Of a stretch of DNA of 64,000 nucleotides, positions 8,834 through 18,162 are shown piece after piece. The stretch's first letter is position 1, and each line of letters starts with the position of its first letter. Made by a program: the position numbers and the translations under genes. Source of the stretch: Planctomycetota bacterium (lineage in GTDB: Bacteria; Planctomycetota; B15-G4; JADJEK01); NCBI GenBank assembly GCA_016709145.1, contig JADJEK010000002.1:620001-684000 (forward strand). Direction: 5' to 3'. The notes under the pieces are model-generated. The model did no database searches. It was not told the origin of the DNA and saw only the letters and a program-made list of their open reading frames with translations.

Positions 8834-9218
8834 TCCCTCCCTTCACTTTCGTCGAACGGATCCCCAGCACGACCCTCGTGCCTCGGCCGATTGGAAGCCC
8901 TGCCCGACGAATCACACCCGCGACCCGGCACGAAGTCGACCTCGAGCGGACTCGTCCCTTCCACTGCGCCGCGTCCCGACTCGACGTCGAGAGGACCACG
9001 GCGGCGTCGACGCAAACTCCGAATTCGTGACCCGTTGAACGGCCGTCGACGTTCAGGGGACGTTGAATCGTCGAGTGCGCCGCACGGTTGAACCCGCGGA
9101 TCTTTCCTCGATCCTGAACTCCTGCATGTCGCCGAACCACGAGCACCGCGGTTCTCGTCCGGTCCCTCCGGTCGCCAGTACCGACTCCCCACCACCCAGA
9201 TCCAAGGACGCCACACCC
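8834..9218. other. Divergent intergenic region, nothing recognised
   Basis: The 385-bp gap separates two divergently transcribed secreted-protein genes, so it must carry two promoters. I saw no clear sigma-70 or sigma-54 boxes, no stable long hairpin and no convincing coding frame. Confidence 0.5.
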
Positions 9219-10520
9219 ATGCGCCCCATCCCCAGTCTCGCCGCCGCCCTCCTCCTCGGCATCGCGTCCGCGCACGCCGGCGTGCTCGTCGTCGATGCCG
9301 CCAACGGGCCGGGGACCGATTTCACGTCGCTGAGCACCGCGATCAGCGCCGCGCAGAACGGCGATCTGTTGCTGATGCGATCCGGCACCTACGACGGCGA
9401 GTTCCGCATCCTCGACAAGGCGATTTCGATCGTCGCGGACGCCGGTGCGAACGTCGTCGTGACGAACTCGCTACTCGCGCCGACCGCGATCGCGACGCTC
9501 GAAGTCACGGGAACGATTCCCGGGACGGTCGTGCTGCGCGATCTCACGCTGACCGCTGTGCTGCCGTCGAGCGGCCCATTCAGTCAGTCCCCACTGCGCA
9601 TCAATCCCGCCGGCGCCGCCGCGCACGTGTTCATCGAGGGCTGCCTGGCGCCGTCTCGTGGCGGCGGAGGGTTTTGGCTCGAGGGCAACGCCCCGATCAC
9701 GGTGTCGCGTTGCGCTGGGCAGGGCACGGACGGCGCCTTCTTGGCTCTGGGTGGTGAGCACCAAGCCCAAGCCGGCATCACGTTGTTCTCCGGACAGGTC
9801 GCGATGTTCGCGAGTGCGTTCCGCGGCGGCGACGGGCGAGACGCCGTCGTCTCGAGCGCCAGCGCGTTCAGTGGCGCGGTCGGAGCTCCGGGGCTTCGCA
9901 TCTTCACGGGTCTGACTTCACAGTCGCTGTTCTCGGATTCGCCGTTCGAAGGCGGCATGGGCGGCGACGGTCTTCAAGCGGGGGCCACGTGTCTCGCGCC
10001 CGGCAACGGCGGTGCGGGGATCGAATCCGTGTTCGGAACGGCTCACGTCGTCCAAACCGCGGGCGTGGGCGGGCCTCCCGGCACGCCGGTCCCCTCGTGC
10101 GGACAAACCGGCCAGACGGGGAATGCGATCTCCGTCACCTTCCTCGGTCAGCCGCCGATCCCGCTGGCGGGTCAGCCCGGCCGCGCGATCACACCACCGC
10201 CGCGCCGCGAAGGCGAAGCGACGACGATCACCGTCGAAGGACCGCCCAGCCACACGGCGTTCCTCGTGGTGGGCTACGCACCGACGCGCGTCTTCGCGCC
10301 GCAGTTCGCCGGTGTGCTCGCGACGACTCCGAGCGCGATCCTCGCGCTCGGCAACCTCCCGCCGTCGGGCGCGATCCCGCTGTCGACCTTCGCGCCGACG
10401 CTGCCCGTCGGCGTCGAGTCGGCCATGGCGTTCGTCCAGCCGATCACGCAGCACCCGACCACGGGTCAAGCGACGCTCGGCGCGCCCAGCGTGCTCGTGT
10501 TGCTCGACGCGGGGTTGTGA
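9219..10520 (+). CDS. Secreted right-handed beta-helix-like protein
   Basis: A 433-residue exported protein. The ATG at 9219 is preferred over an upstream in-frame start at 9063 because it gives a clean signal peptide (MRPIPSLAAALLLGIASAHA) and follows AAGGA by about 10 nt. The mature N-terminus (VLVVDAANGPGTDFTSLSTA, then ISAAQNGDLLLM) is the typical opening of pectate-lyase-like beta-helices in which a parallel coil begins with 'the sum of small repeats'. Short Gly- and Ala-rich repeat strands follow to about residue 320. The last ~110 residues form the C-terminal module shared with other secreted proteins here. No catalytic residues were identified. The opening is closely matched in the frameshifted gene at 13373-12119. 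Confidence 0.75.
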   Translation: MRPIPSLAAALLLGIASAHAGVLVVDAANGPGTDFTSLSTAISAAQNGDLLLMRSGTYDGEFRILDKAISIVADAGANVVVTNSLLAPTAIATLEVTGTIPGTVVLRDLTLTAVLPSSGPFSQSPLRINPAGAAAHVFIEGCLAPSRGGGGFWLEGNAPITVSRCAGQGTDGAFLALGGEHQAQAGITLFSGQVAMFASAFRGGDGRDAVVSSASAFSGAVGAPGLRIFTGLTSQSLFSDSPFEGGMGGDGLQAGATCLAPGNGGAGIESVFGTAHVVQTAGVGGPPGTPVPSCGQTGQTGNAISVTFLGQPPIPLAGQPGRAITPPPRREGEATTITVEGPPSHTAFLVVGYAPTRVFAPQFAGVLATTPSAILALGNLPPSGAIPLSTFAPTLPVGVESAMAFVQPITQHPTTGQATLGAPSVLVLLDAGL

Positions 10521-10545
10521 GCGGCGCGGAAGGCCCGCGCTTCGA

Positions 10546-11289
10546 TCACTTCCCCTCCACGGCCAAGAACCCGTGCTTCACGGCAATCGCGCGGAACTCG
10601 GGCGACTCGCGCAACCACGTCGTGAAGCTGCGCGCGGCGTCGTTCGCATCGCGGTGCGCGCCCGCGAAACACACGACGTTCGGTCCCTGCCCCGCGGTCG
10701 CCGTCCACGTGATGCGGGCGGACTTCGCGGCCTTGCCGTCGGTGACGTAGACGATGCCGACGTCGACGGACTTGCTTTCGACGAGGGCCAGCGTCGCGCG
10801 CACATCCTCGGCATCGACGAGCTTGGGTTCGACGGCGTCGAACACGCCGGCGTCTCGAAGCAGCGTGCGCGCATGCTTGCCCGCGGGGACGGCCGAACCA
10901 GCGACCGCGATGCGACCCTCGAGATTCGCGAGGTCGAGCGGCGACGTCGGCTTGTGCTCTAGTCTCTCGCGCGCGACGATGCACAAGGCATTGCCCAAGA
11001 TCGGTCCGACGGTCGCAGCGTCGAGTAGCCCGGCGACGCGATCTAGGTTCTCGCGATCCGCGGACACGAACACGTCGAGGTGCGCCCCGGCCTCGAGTTG
11101 TCGCGCGATCACCGACGACGCCGCGAACTCGATCGACACCGAGGTGCCGGGATGCTGCGCTTCGTACGCGGACTTCGACTCGCCGAGCACATCGCGCAAG
11201 CTCGCTGCGGCGCCGACGCGCACATCGATGTCGGAGTCCACTCCGCACGAGCCCAACATCGTCAGAACGAGTGCGTAGGACCATCGCAT
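10546..11289 (-). CDS. modA: Molybdate ABC transporter substrate-binding lipoprotein (ModA-like)
   Basis: A 247-residue periplasmic binding protein. The ATG at 11289 gives a lipoprotein signal ending LGSC (Cys15) and follows GGAG at a good distance; an in-frame start at 11574 would add an implausible Arg-rich leader. The sequence follows the ModA pattern: RVGAAASLRDVLGE, YEAQHPGTSVSIEFAASSV, GAHLDVFVSAD and a C-terminal Asp/Val/Tyr segment (VDVGIVYVTD). The family captures molybdate or tungstate for an inner-membrane ModBC transporter. No modB or modC is near, so the ATPase and permease must lie elsewhere or the protein binds another oxyanion. Confidence 0.83.
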   Translation of the reverse strand: MRWSYALVLTMLGSCGVDSDIDVRVGAAASLRDVLGESKSAYEAQHPGTSVSIEFAASSVIARQLEAGAHLDVFVSADRENLDRVAGLLDAATVGPILGNALCIVARERLEHKPTSPLDLANLEGRIAVAGSAVPAGKHARTLLRDAGVFDAVEPKLVDAEDVRATLALVESKSVDVGIVYVTDGKAAKSARITWTATAGQGPNVVCFAGAHRDANDAARSFTTWLRESPEFRAIAVKHGFLAVEGK

Positions 11290-11393
11290 GCGTCGAACTC
11301 CGGCGAACCCGCACGGGGGATCGTGCGCCGGGATGCTACGGGCTCGCCGTGACCGTGGGTACGGGAGCGCGTCGGGCTTCGCGTCGCGCGCCG

Positions 11394-12098
11394 TCAGGGC
11401 CCGGCGGCGCCCGGCCCGACGAACTCGCCGTGCGCGATCAGGTTGTGCGCGAGGTACAGCGGCAACAACGCCAAGTCGGTCAGCGCGGCGACCGGCATCA
11501 ACCATGGCGCAATCCGCGCACGCCACGGCGATTGCCGACTGCGGCCGATCGCGACCGAGCCGACGAACCTCCACTCCTCAAAATCGGGATCGCGCGAGCG
11601 GAAGATCTGTGCGACCAAGTCTCCGCCCTCGGCGCGTTCGACGCGGAGTCCGAGGTAGCCGCGGCGCGACAGACCGACGAAGTACGGCTTGGACACGACG
11701 ACGCGTTCGGTTCCAGCCGTCGGCGGCGTCGCGGACAGGAACGCGCGTTGAGCTGCGTTGGAAGGCCATCCGAACGCGTTCCACGAGATCCCGTACGGCG
11801 TGGGATCCCACAACTCCGTGTAGATCCGACTGCCCTGCGCAAGCCGCGGACCAAGCCACTCGAGCCGCGGCGAGTCCTCGATCGCGTCGCGCAAGGGGAT
11901 GGTGAACGCGTATACGCCGTCTTCGATCCTGCGGACGTTCTTCACGCCGATCGCGAAGGAAACCTGTCGGTCGCCGACTTCGGGCACACCCATCACGCGT
12001 ACTTCGTCGGCTCGCCATTCCTCGATCACCGAAGACACGCACGACGGCAAGCCGATGAGCACGAGCGACAGCAGTGCACGAACGAAGCGACGTCGCAT
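11394..12098 (-). CDS. Predicted lipoprotein of unknown function
   Basis: A 234-residue protein with a lipobox signal (VRALLSLVLIGLPSC, Cys20). The ATG at 12098 follows GAGAGG. The mature part is mixed alpha/beta, with no enzyme motif recognised. A hydrophobic stretch near residues 205-222 (ALTDLALLPLYLAHNLIA) resembles the C-terminal 'D-x-LLLP' segment of YceK-like lipoproteins, but this is only suggestive. It lies 20 bp downstream of the frameshifted beta-helix gene in the same direction, so the two are probably co-transcribed. Confidence 0.75.
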   Translation of the reverse strand: MRRRFVRALLSLVLIGLPSCVSSVIEEWRADEVRVMGVPEVGDRQVSFAIGVKNVRRIEDGVYAFTIPLRDAIEDSPRLEWLGPRLAQGSRIYTELWDPTPYGISWNAFGWPSNAAQRAFLSATPPTAGTERVVVSKPYFVGLSRRGYLGLRVERAEGGDLVAQIFRSRDPDFEEWRFVGSVAIGRSRQSPWRARIAPWLMPVAALTDLALLPLYLAHNLIAHGEFVGPGAAGP

Positions 12099-12118
12099 CG
12101 AGTCGACCTCTCGGTGCG

Positions 12119-13373
12119 TCACACGTCCGCGCCGACCTGGACGTAGAGCGTCGCCGCTTCCAGCGTCGCGTTCGGGAGGACGGCGGTCTGCAGCACCAAG
12201 ACGACGCCGTCGAGTCCGGCCGGCAGCGGCGGCGCCGTCGTCGTGGTCACCAGGTTCCCGCCGAACGGGATCGTGCCGAGCACGATCGGACCGACGAACG
12301 CGGAGACGTTGAACAGGAACGTGCCTTCGTACGCGGGCGCTGCGAGCGCCGGCCCCGCGGTCCCGACGAACACGAGCCCGAGCCCGCCCACCGGACCGCG
12401 CGAGAACAGCTTCAGCGTCGACCCCGAGCGCACGACGTTCGCGATCTGCAGCGAGTACGCCGGGGTCGACGACGTCGTGATCGTCGACTGCGCCGAGAAC
12501 ACGGGAGGGCCGATGACGCCGGGGATCGGCCCCACACCGGCGTCGATCGGCGTATCCCGCACGCGGACCGTCGAGCCGGCCGCGATCAACCCGTAGCCCG
12601 GGATCGTGTTGGCCGGCCATCCGATCGTCGCATCGCCGCCACGGACGACGCACCCGGCCAACAAGCCGTCGACGCCCGAGACGTCGACGCCATGACCGCC
12701 GAAGGTCGTGCCGACCAGCGTGAAGCCGATGCCAGCGTCGCCGCCCTCGAACAGCGTCGTGTGCGCAGTGGCACTCCCGTTCGACCCGCGCAATGCCGAG
12801 CCGCCCGCGGTGACCGTGCCGAGCGCGACGTTGTACGCGCCCTTGCCCCCGATCACCGTGCACCGCGTGACGACCACGCCGACCACGTCCAAGCAGTCGA
12901 TCGCAGTACCGCCGTCGCTGGCGAGCTGCGCGTTCGCGTCGTACCAACCTGCCGCTGCCTGGATCGCACAATCGTCGATCCAGATGCGACCGGCGCAGAG
13001 CTGAGCCGAGACCGCGGCCACGGGTGGGGTCGGCGCGATCGACGGCGCGATGATCTGGAGCCCGCGCAACGCGAACGTCGAAGACGCGGGCACGCCCTGG
13101 ATCGAGAACGGCGCGACCTGCACTCCGGCCGCGCTGTCGCGCGCGATCGTGAGACCTTTGCCGTTCACGACGAACGGTGTGGCGGCGAGGTACGAGCCGG
13201 CGCGGACCAGGACGATGTCCCCGTCCGCCGCCGTATTCAGGAGCCTGTTGCAAGAGCGGAGCGCCGGGCGCGCCTTGCGGATCGACGACGACGACGACTC
13301 CGGCCGACGCCAAGGTCGATCCAAGAGCCGCGAGCGCCACCCACATCCAGCGAAAGCTCGGTGAACCACGCAA
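12119..13373 (-). pseudogene. Frameshifted secreted beta-helix protein (relative of the 9219 gene)
   Basis: Two overlapping frames together rebuild one secreted protein. From 13373 a TTG start, five bases after a perfect AGGAGG, opens a signal peptide (MRGSPSFRWMWVALAALGS, then TLASAG) and the family opening VVVVVDPQGAPGA. The rest (TAADGDIVLVRAGSYLAATP and on to the stop at 12119) is in the frame one base away. Alignment to the 9219 protein, which has 17 residues between VVD and AAQNGD, places the shift near 13262, equivalent to one extra base. The downstream part carries beta-helix repeats and the shared C-terminal module. There is no slippery heptamer, so a real mutation or an assembly error is more likely than programmed shifting. 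Without correction only the C-terminal ~450 codons would be annotated, with a false N-terminus. Confidence 0.75.
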
Positions 13374-13650
13374 GGCGACCTCCTCGTTCTCGTAGTCGCG
13401 ATCGATCGAGTCCACGCGCACGGAGGCACGAGCCGCCGCGGACGTCGCAGCAGGCTAGCAGCCCGCCGCTCGGATCGCGCCAACCCGCTTCAGCCCCGCC
13501 GGCTGCGTCCGCTTCGAATCCGCACCGTCGCGGACTTCGCGTACCGCGACCGACGGTGCGAGCCCGTATCCTCGGGCGCCTCGCGCGGCGATGGCTCGAA
13601 CGAGCCGCTGCGACTCTTCACTGTCCTTCTGAATCCCCGGGGGAACCGCG

Positions 13651-14781
13651 ATGCGTGACGCATTCATCCGATCGACCTTGTCCGTGTGGTGCGTGTTCGG
13701 CGGGATCGCTTCCGCGCAGGTCGTGCTGACGACGGCACACGGCGCCGCCGCCAACGACTGGTTCGGGCTCGCCGTCGATTTCGCCGGTGACGTCGACGGC
13801 GATGGCATCGGCGACGTGATCGTCGGCGCGCACGGTTGGAACCAGAACGGCAACGGCGCGGGCGGCGCGTTCTTCTACTCCGGAGCGACCGGTCAGAAGT
13901 TGTTCACGTTCAGCGGCGACAACGCGTTCGACGACATGGGGCGCTCGGCCGCGGCCGCGGGCGACGTGAACGGCGATGGGTTCCCCGACGCCATCGTCGG
14001 CGTTCCCGGAGACGACAACCTCGGAGCCGACGCCGGCGCCGCGCGCGTGTTCTCCGGTCAGAACGGTGCGCTTTTGTTCCAATTCGACGGCAACGGCGCC
14101 GGCGACCAACTCGGCCAATCCGTGCTCGGCGGAGTCGACCTGACCGGCGACGCAGTCCCCGATCTCGTCGTCGGTGTCCCGGGCGACGACGACACCGGAG
14201 CCAACACCGGCAGCGTGCGGATCTACTCCGGCAGCACCGGTGCGTTGGTGCGTCAATTGAACGGCACGAGCCCCGGCATCCGCATTTGGCGCGCGCTGGC
14301 CGCCGGTGACGTGAACTCCGACGGCGCTGCGGATCTCTTGGTCGGGATCCCGTACGACGACGCCCCGCTGAACGACAACGGAACGGTGCTCGTGTACTCC
14401 GGGGATCAACTCGGCTGGAGCGACCTCGGCCAGGGCTTGGCCGGCGCTTTCGGTACGCCGACGTTGACCGGAAGCGGCTATCTCGCCACGGGCACGCCGA
14501 CGGCGTTCGCGCTGACGCAGGCCGCGCCATCGACGCCGCTCGCGTTCATCGTCGGCATCGCGCAGGCGAACTTGCCGCTCTACGGCGGGACTTTCGTCCC
14601 TTCACCGAACCTGATCCTCACGGGTCTGTTCACGGATGCCGCCGGCGAGTTCACGCTGACGACGCCGTGGCCCGCGGGTCTGCCTTCGGGCGTACCGCTG
14701 TACGTCCAAGAGTGGTTGATCGACGCAAGCGGTCCCCAAGGCTTCACGGCAACGAACGCGCTGCGCTTCGTCGCGCCCTGA
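13651..14781 (+). CDS. Secreted FG-GAP (integrin-alpha-like) repeat protein
   Basis: A 376-residue exported protein. The ATG at 13651 follows GGGGGA and opens a signal peptide ending GIASAQ. Four FG-GAP blades follow, each with a Ca-binding loop and a 'VG-PGDD' turn: DVDGDGIGDVIVGAHGW, DVNGDGFPDAIVGVPGDD, VDLTGDAVPDLVVGVPGDDD and DVNSDGAADLLVGIPYDD, each closing on a 'VFSG/IYSG/VYSG' strand. This is the layout of integrin-alpha-like propellers rather than of the shorter VCBS blades in the 1779 gene. Four blades are fewer than a full seven-blade propeller. Residues ~265-376 are the C-terminal module shared by several secreted proteins here. An adhesive or structural surface role is inferred. 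Confidence 0.82.
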   Translation: MRDAFIRSTLSVWCVFGGIASAQVVLTTAHGAAANDWFGLAVDFAGDVDGDGIGDVIVGAHGWNQNGNGAGGAFFYSGATGQKLFTFSGDNAFDDMGRSAAAAGDVNGDGFPDAIVGVPGDDNLGADAGAARVFSGQNGALLFQFDGNGAGDQLGQSVLGGVDLTGDAVPDLVVGVPGDDDTGANTGSVRIYSGSTGALVRQLNGTSPGIRIWRALAAGDVNSDGAADLLVGIPYDDAPLNDNGTVLVYSGDQLGWSDLGQGLAGAFGTPTLTGSGYLATGTPTAFALTQAAPSTPLAFIVGIAQANLPLYGGTFVPSPNLILTGLFTDAAGEFTLTTPWPAGLPSGVPLYVQEWLIDASGPQGFTATNALRFVAP

Positions 14782-14785
14782 CGCA

Positions 14786-17032
14786 TCAACGCCGCATAGG
14801 CGCGTTCGATGCCGTTGCGGTCCTGAACACTCGCAACGCCGCCAACGCGCGAGCCGCTTCGTTCGGCGAACCGATCGAGCGCTCGAGCGCGATCAGCGCG
14901 CGCACCGATCGCTCCTCGACCACCATCGACCACGTTCCGTTGTCCTCGAGTTCGAGCGCGCGCAGCAACCCTGCGCAGATCATGAGCTCATCGACGGGTT
15001 CAGCGCGACCTTGCGGTTGGAACTCGGCGCCGAGTTCGACACCGAACGCGACCTTGTCGGCGAACGCGCCGTCCTTGCGTCGCGCGCGGATCGCGAGGAA
15101 GTCGGCGGCACGCACGATCGCCTCGCGCACGCCGACCTCATCGCCGTCGAGTCGGCGTGCGCGTGAGAGCGCCTGCATCGTGATGCCGCCGGTGACCCAA
15201 GGCGTCACCGCGAACACCGTGCTGCCGGGCTGAGCCCGATCGATCTCGAAGTAACCAGCCGCGTTCTGCCGCTGCAGCAATTGGCGCGACAACCGCTCGC
15301 GCGCGGCGCGGAGTTCGGGATCGGGACCGAGCAGATCCAGATCGCACAGCGCGAGCAGCAACCATGCGTACGAGCGCTCCTCGTCGAAGCGCTCCGACGT
15401 GGCGACGAGATCGACCAGCGCGTGCGACAGCTCGTGCGCGGCGCCTTGCGCCGCGGGATCGCCGCACAGCAGCGCGGTGAGAACGACGCCGCCGGCCCAG
15501 ACGTGGCCCGGCTCGAACGTCAGCGAGCGATGATCGACGCCGTGTTGGAACGGCAATCCGGGCGCGACCTCGCCCTCGCCGGCCGAGCGATCGAACCGCA
15601 CCCAATGCTCGACCATCGCGCGCGCCGAGTTGGCGTAGGTCGCTTCACGCGTCCCGAGCCACGCCGCGTAGAACGCGCGTGCTGGGTCGTACTCGAGATT
15701 CGCGAAGCCGTCGCCGAGCCGGTAGTCGCCGTAGTCGCGCGCGCCGACGCACGCTTCGAGCGCCGACTCGAGCCGCGACAACGCGCGCAGCGCACCCGGT
15801 GTGGTCGGATCGACCGCATCCGTGCCGAACGGCGCATCGGTCGGCAACGCGATCGCCGCGGCGTCCACGGCGAACAGCGCATCGGCGGGCTCCCGCTCGA
15901 GAGCGAATCGCGTCGCGGGCGCGCGCGCCGATAGCGGTCCGATCGCACCACGCACGTGGATACGTGTCTCGGCGTCGAGCAGCAGCGGACCGGCATGCGC
16001 GAGCAGTCGAAGCACTCCGTCGGCGGTCAGCTCGACGGCGCGCGGCGCGTACGGACGCAGGCGCGACACGACCAGACCGACGCCATCGCCGCGCGCGTCC
16101 TCGGCCGCGAGTCCGCAGCGCCGCGCCGCGTCGAGCCCCGCGCGCGTCGTGCCGAGGAATGCGTCGACGTGACGTCCGTCGTCGCTGAGCACGCGCGCCA
16201 CGCCGCGCTCGAGCGGGCCGGCGAGTTCGGCGCCCAACACGCGGGCGCGCACGATGCCGTTCGCACGAACCGGCAGTTCGAGTGCGATGTCCTCGGCGAT
16301 GCCGACGTCTTCGAGCCCTTCGACATCGAACGTGAAGCGCAGCGGCTCGCGTCCCGCGCGCGCTTCGACGCGCAACGTCCACGCCAATACCGCGCGGTCG
16401 CCGGCGTCGAGCGCGAACCCGCTGAGCTTCACACGCGCGCGCAGCGGACCGGAGCGCTCGACCACGACCGACGGTGTCAGGTCGCGCTCGCTGCTGGCTT
16501 CACCGAGATCGGTCGATGTCACCACGCGCGCCGGTCGCTCGGTCGCCCGCCGCGGCACTCCGCGCACGTCGAGGCGGCGCAGCAGGTCCGGCCCCGTCGT
16601 CGCGAACTCGAGCGTCGTGCCACCGCCCTCGAGGACCACACCGGACGCGCCGACGACGACGCGCACGGGCTCCTTCGGCGCTGGCGAGCGCCCGCGCACC
16701 AAATGGAACACCGTGCCGCCGCGCACGAGCGCCACGGGGACGATGGCGAGAACACGCGCGGCGCGCAGCGAGCCGTCGGGATACCTGCCCGTGGCATCGA
16801 GTTCGGTCGGCACGGCGATGCCGCGACCGCGATTCGAGCGCAGCACGAAGCCTTCGCTGGACCGCGCTCGCCCGGGCTCGAACAACACCACGCCCTCGAG
16901 ACCGACCGCCCCGTCGCCGGGCTCGGCGACCGCTCGGAGCTCGACCACGATCGGGACGTCCCCGGTCGGGGCGACGAGTGCGGCGAGCAGCAAGAAAACG
17001 CCGTGAACGAGGCTCGTGGATCCGGGTCCCAT
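14786..17032 (-). CDS. Exported PcRGLX/YetA-like protein (exo-rhamnogalacturonan lyase family)
   Basis: A 748-residue secreted protein. The ATG at 17032 gives a signal peptide (LVHGVFLLLAALVAPTG); a TTG at 17059 is an alternative. Domain order fits the PcRGLX/YetA family. An N-terminal RIFT-barrel-like part has the typical 'PDGS-x-R' turn (GRYPDGSLRAARVLAI). A central beta-sandwich spans about 200-430. A C-terminal alpha/alpha-toroid has the hallmarks YGDYRLGDGFANLEYDPARA, HWVRFD and VDHRS. Family members degrade rhamnogalacturonan side chains. I cannot verify the catalytic residues, so the activity is inferred from fold and motifs. It sits beside secreted repeat proteins, which suggests a polysaccharide-degrading surface or periplasm. 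Confidence 0.7.
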   Translation of the reverse strand: MGPGSTSLVHGVFLLLAALVAPTGDVPIVVELRAVAEPGDGAVGLEGVVLFEPGRARSSEGFVLRSNRGRGIAVPTELDATGRYPDGSLRAARVLAIVPVALVRGGTVFHLVRGRSPAPKEPVRVVVGASGVVLEGGGTTLEFATTGPDLLRRLDVRGVPRRATERPARVVTSTDLGEASSERDLTPSVVVERSGPLRARVKLSGFALDAGDRAVLAWTLRVEARAGREPLRFTFDVEGLEDVGIAEDIALELPVRANGIVRARVLGAELAGPLERGVARVLSDDGRHVDAFLGTTRAGLDAARRCGLAAEDARGDGVGLVVSRLRPYAPRAVELTADGVLRLLAHAGPLLLDAETRIHVRGAIGPLSARAPATRFALEREPADALFAVDAAAIALPTDAPFGTDAVDPTTPGALRALSRLESALEACVGARDYGDYRLGDGFANLEYDPARAFYAAWLGTREATYANSARAMVEHWVRFDRSAGEGEVAPGLPFQHGVDHRSLTFEPGHVWAGGVVLTALLCGDPAAQGAAHELSHALVDLVATSERFDEERSYAWLLLALCDLDLLGPDPELRAARERLSRQLLQRQNAAGYFEIDRAQPGSTVFAVTPWVTGGITMQALSRARRLDGDEVGVREAIVRAADFLAIRARRKDGAFADKVAFGVELGAEFQPQGRAEPVDELMICAGLLRALELEDNGTWSMVVEERSVRALIALERSIGSPNEAARALAALRVFRTATASNAPMRR

Positions 17033-17197
17033 GTCGGCAAGACGCGGCACCAGCGCCAAGGTTGCAGCGCTCCGGCCCGCCCTGGTCGCTTGCCGGACCG
17101 GGATCCAGGGTTAGAATCCGGCGCTCCCAGCGACCCACGCCCCGGCTCATTCGCGCAGGCGGCCCGGACGCCCCACTCCGCTTCGAGGTACCGCACC

Positions 17198-17338
17198 ATG
17201 GAAGACTTCTGGCGCTTCCTGATGGAGAACAAGGTCTGGTGGATCACGCCGACGGTCATCGTCTTCGTCGGGCTGATCGTGCTGGTTTGGGCGACCGAGG
17301 GCAGCAACATCGCGCCCTTCATCTACTCGCTGTTCTGA
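17198..17338 (+). CDS. DUF5989 family small membrane protein
   Basis: A 46-residue peptide with one transmembrane helix (VWWITPTVIVFVGLIVLVWA), an aromatic N-terminus (MEDFWRFLMENK) and the C-terminal signature SNIAPFIYSLF. This pattern matches the short DUF5989 family, usually 45-55 residues and often found beside carbamoyltransferase/SxtJ genes. Here those partners are absent and nadD follows after 13 bp. The ATG at 17198 is preceded by GAGGT. Function is unknown. Confidence 0.75.
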   Translation: MEDFWRFLMENKVWWITPTVIVFVGLIVLVWATEGSNIAPFIYSLF

Positions 17339-17351
17339 TCCCTCACCGCCG

Positions 17352-17999
17352 GTGAACGATTCGACGCCGACGCGCACGATCGTCCTCTACGGCGGCTCGT
17401 TCGATCCGATCCACGCCGGTCATCTGCACGTCGCGCGCGCCTGCCTTCAGCATCCGGGCGTCGACGAAGTCCGCTTCTCCATCACGCCGCAGCCGCCGCA
17501 CAAGCGCGGGCGCACGCTACTGCCGTTGCGCGATCGTGTCGAACTCGTCGAAGCCGCGATCGCCGGCGAGCCGCGCTTCGTCGTCGACCTGACCGAGTCC
17601 ACGCTGCCGCCGCCCTGGTACACGTTCGACACGTTGCGCGCGTTGCGCGCACGCGTCGGCCCGGGACACGACGTCCGCTTCGTGATCGGCGCCGACTCGC
17701 TCGGTGACCTGCCGAAATGGCATCGCGCGCGCGAGCTCGTGCACGAGACCGACTTCCTGACGATTCCCCGCGATCCGCACGAGAGTCTCGACGCCGTGTT
17801 CGACCGCCTCGCGACGACCTTCCCGGCCGAGGACATCGCTCGCTTGCGCGCGGGAGTGCTCGCGATCGCGCCCCTGCCGATCTCGTCGACGGCGATCCGC
17901 GAAGCGGTGCGCGCCGGACGCTCGATCGACGGCTTGGTGCCCACCGCCGTCGAACGGTTGATCCGCGAACGCGGGCATTACTTGCGCGACGGCGATTGA
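17352..17999 (+). CDS. nadD: Nicotinate-nucleotide adenylyltransferase
   Basis: A 215-residue cytoplasmic enzyme that joins ATP and nicotinate mononucleotide to form deamido-NAD. Two nucleotidyltransferase signatures are intact: YGGSFDPIHAGHLHVA (residues 13-28; the His-x2-His pair binds the triphosphate) and ISSTAIREAVRAGRSI near the C-terminus. The segment PQPPHKR is typical of NadD. The GTG at 17352 is used; the next possible start would cut into the first strand. It follows the DUF5989 gene by 13 bp, so the two are likely co-transcribed. Confidence 0.93.
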   Translation: MNDSTPTRTIVLYGGSFDPIHAGHLHVARACLQHPGVDEVRFSITPQPPHKRGRTLLPLRDRVELVEAAIAGEPRFVVDLTESTLPPPWYTFDTLRALRARVGPGHDVRFVIGADSLGDLPKWHRARELVHETDFLTIPRDPHESLDAVFDRLATTFPAEDIARLRAGVLAIAPLPISSTAIREAVRAGRSIDGLVPTAVERLIRERGHYLRDGD

Positions 18000-18162
18000 T
18001 TCGCGCTCGAACCCGAGAGCGCTGCCGCGTTTCCTAGCGCGGGCTACGCCCGCGACCGACCGACGACGGCGTGCTCCAACGACCTCGTCGGGCACCTGTG
18101 GATACGGCGGCTCTGAAATCGGTCGCTTCGCGACCGGGGCGCCGCCTCGGACACCAAGTCGC

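Noticed and set aside
13240..13300. Programmed frameshifting in the beta-helix gene
   Set aside because: There is no slippery heptamer or obvious downstream stimulatory stem at the expected place; mutation or assembly error is simpler.
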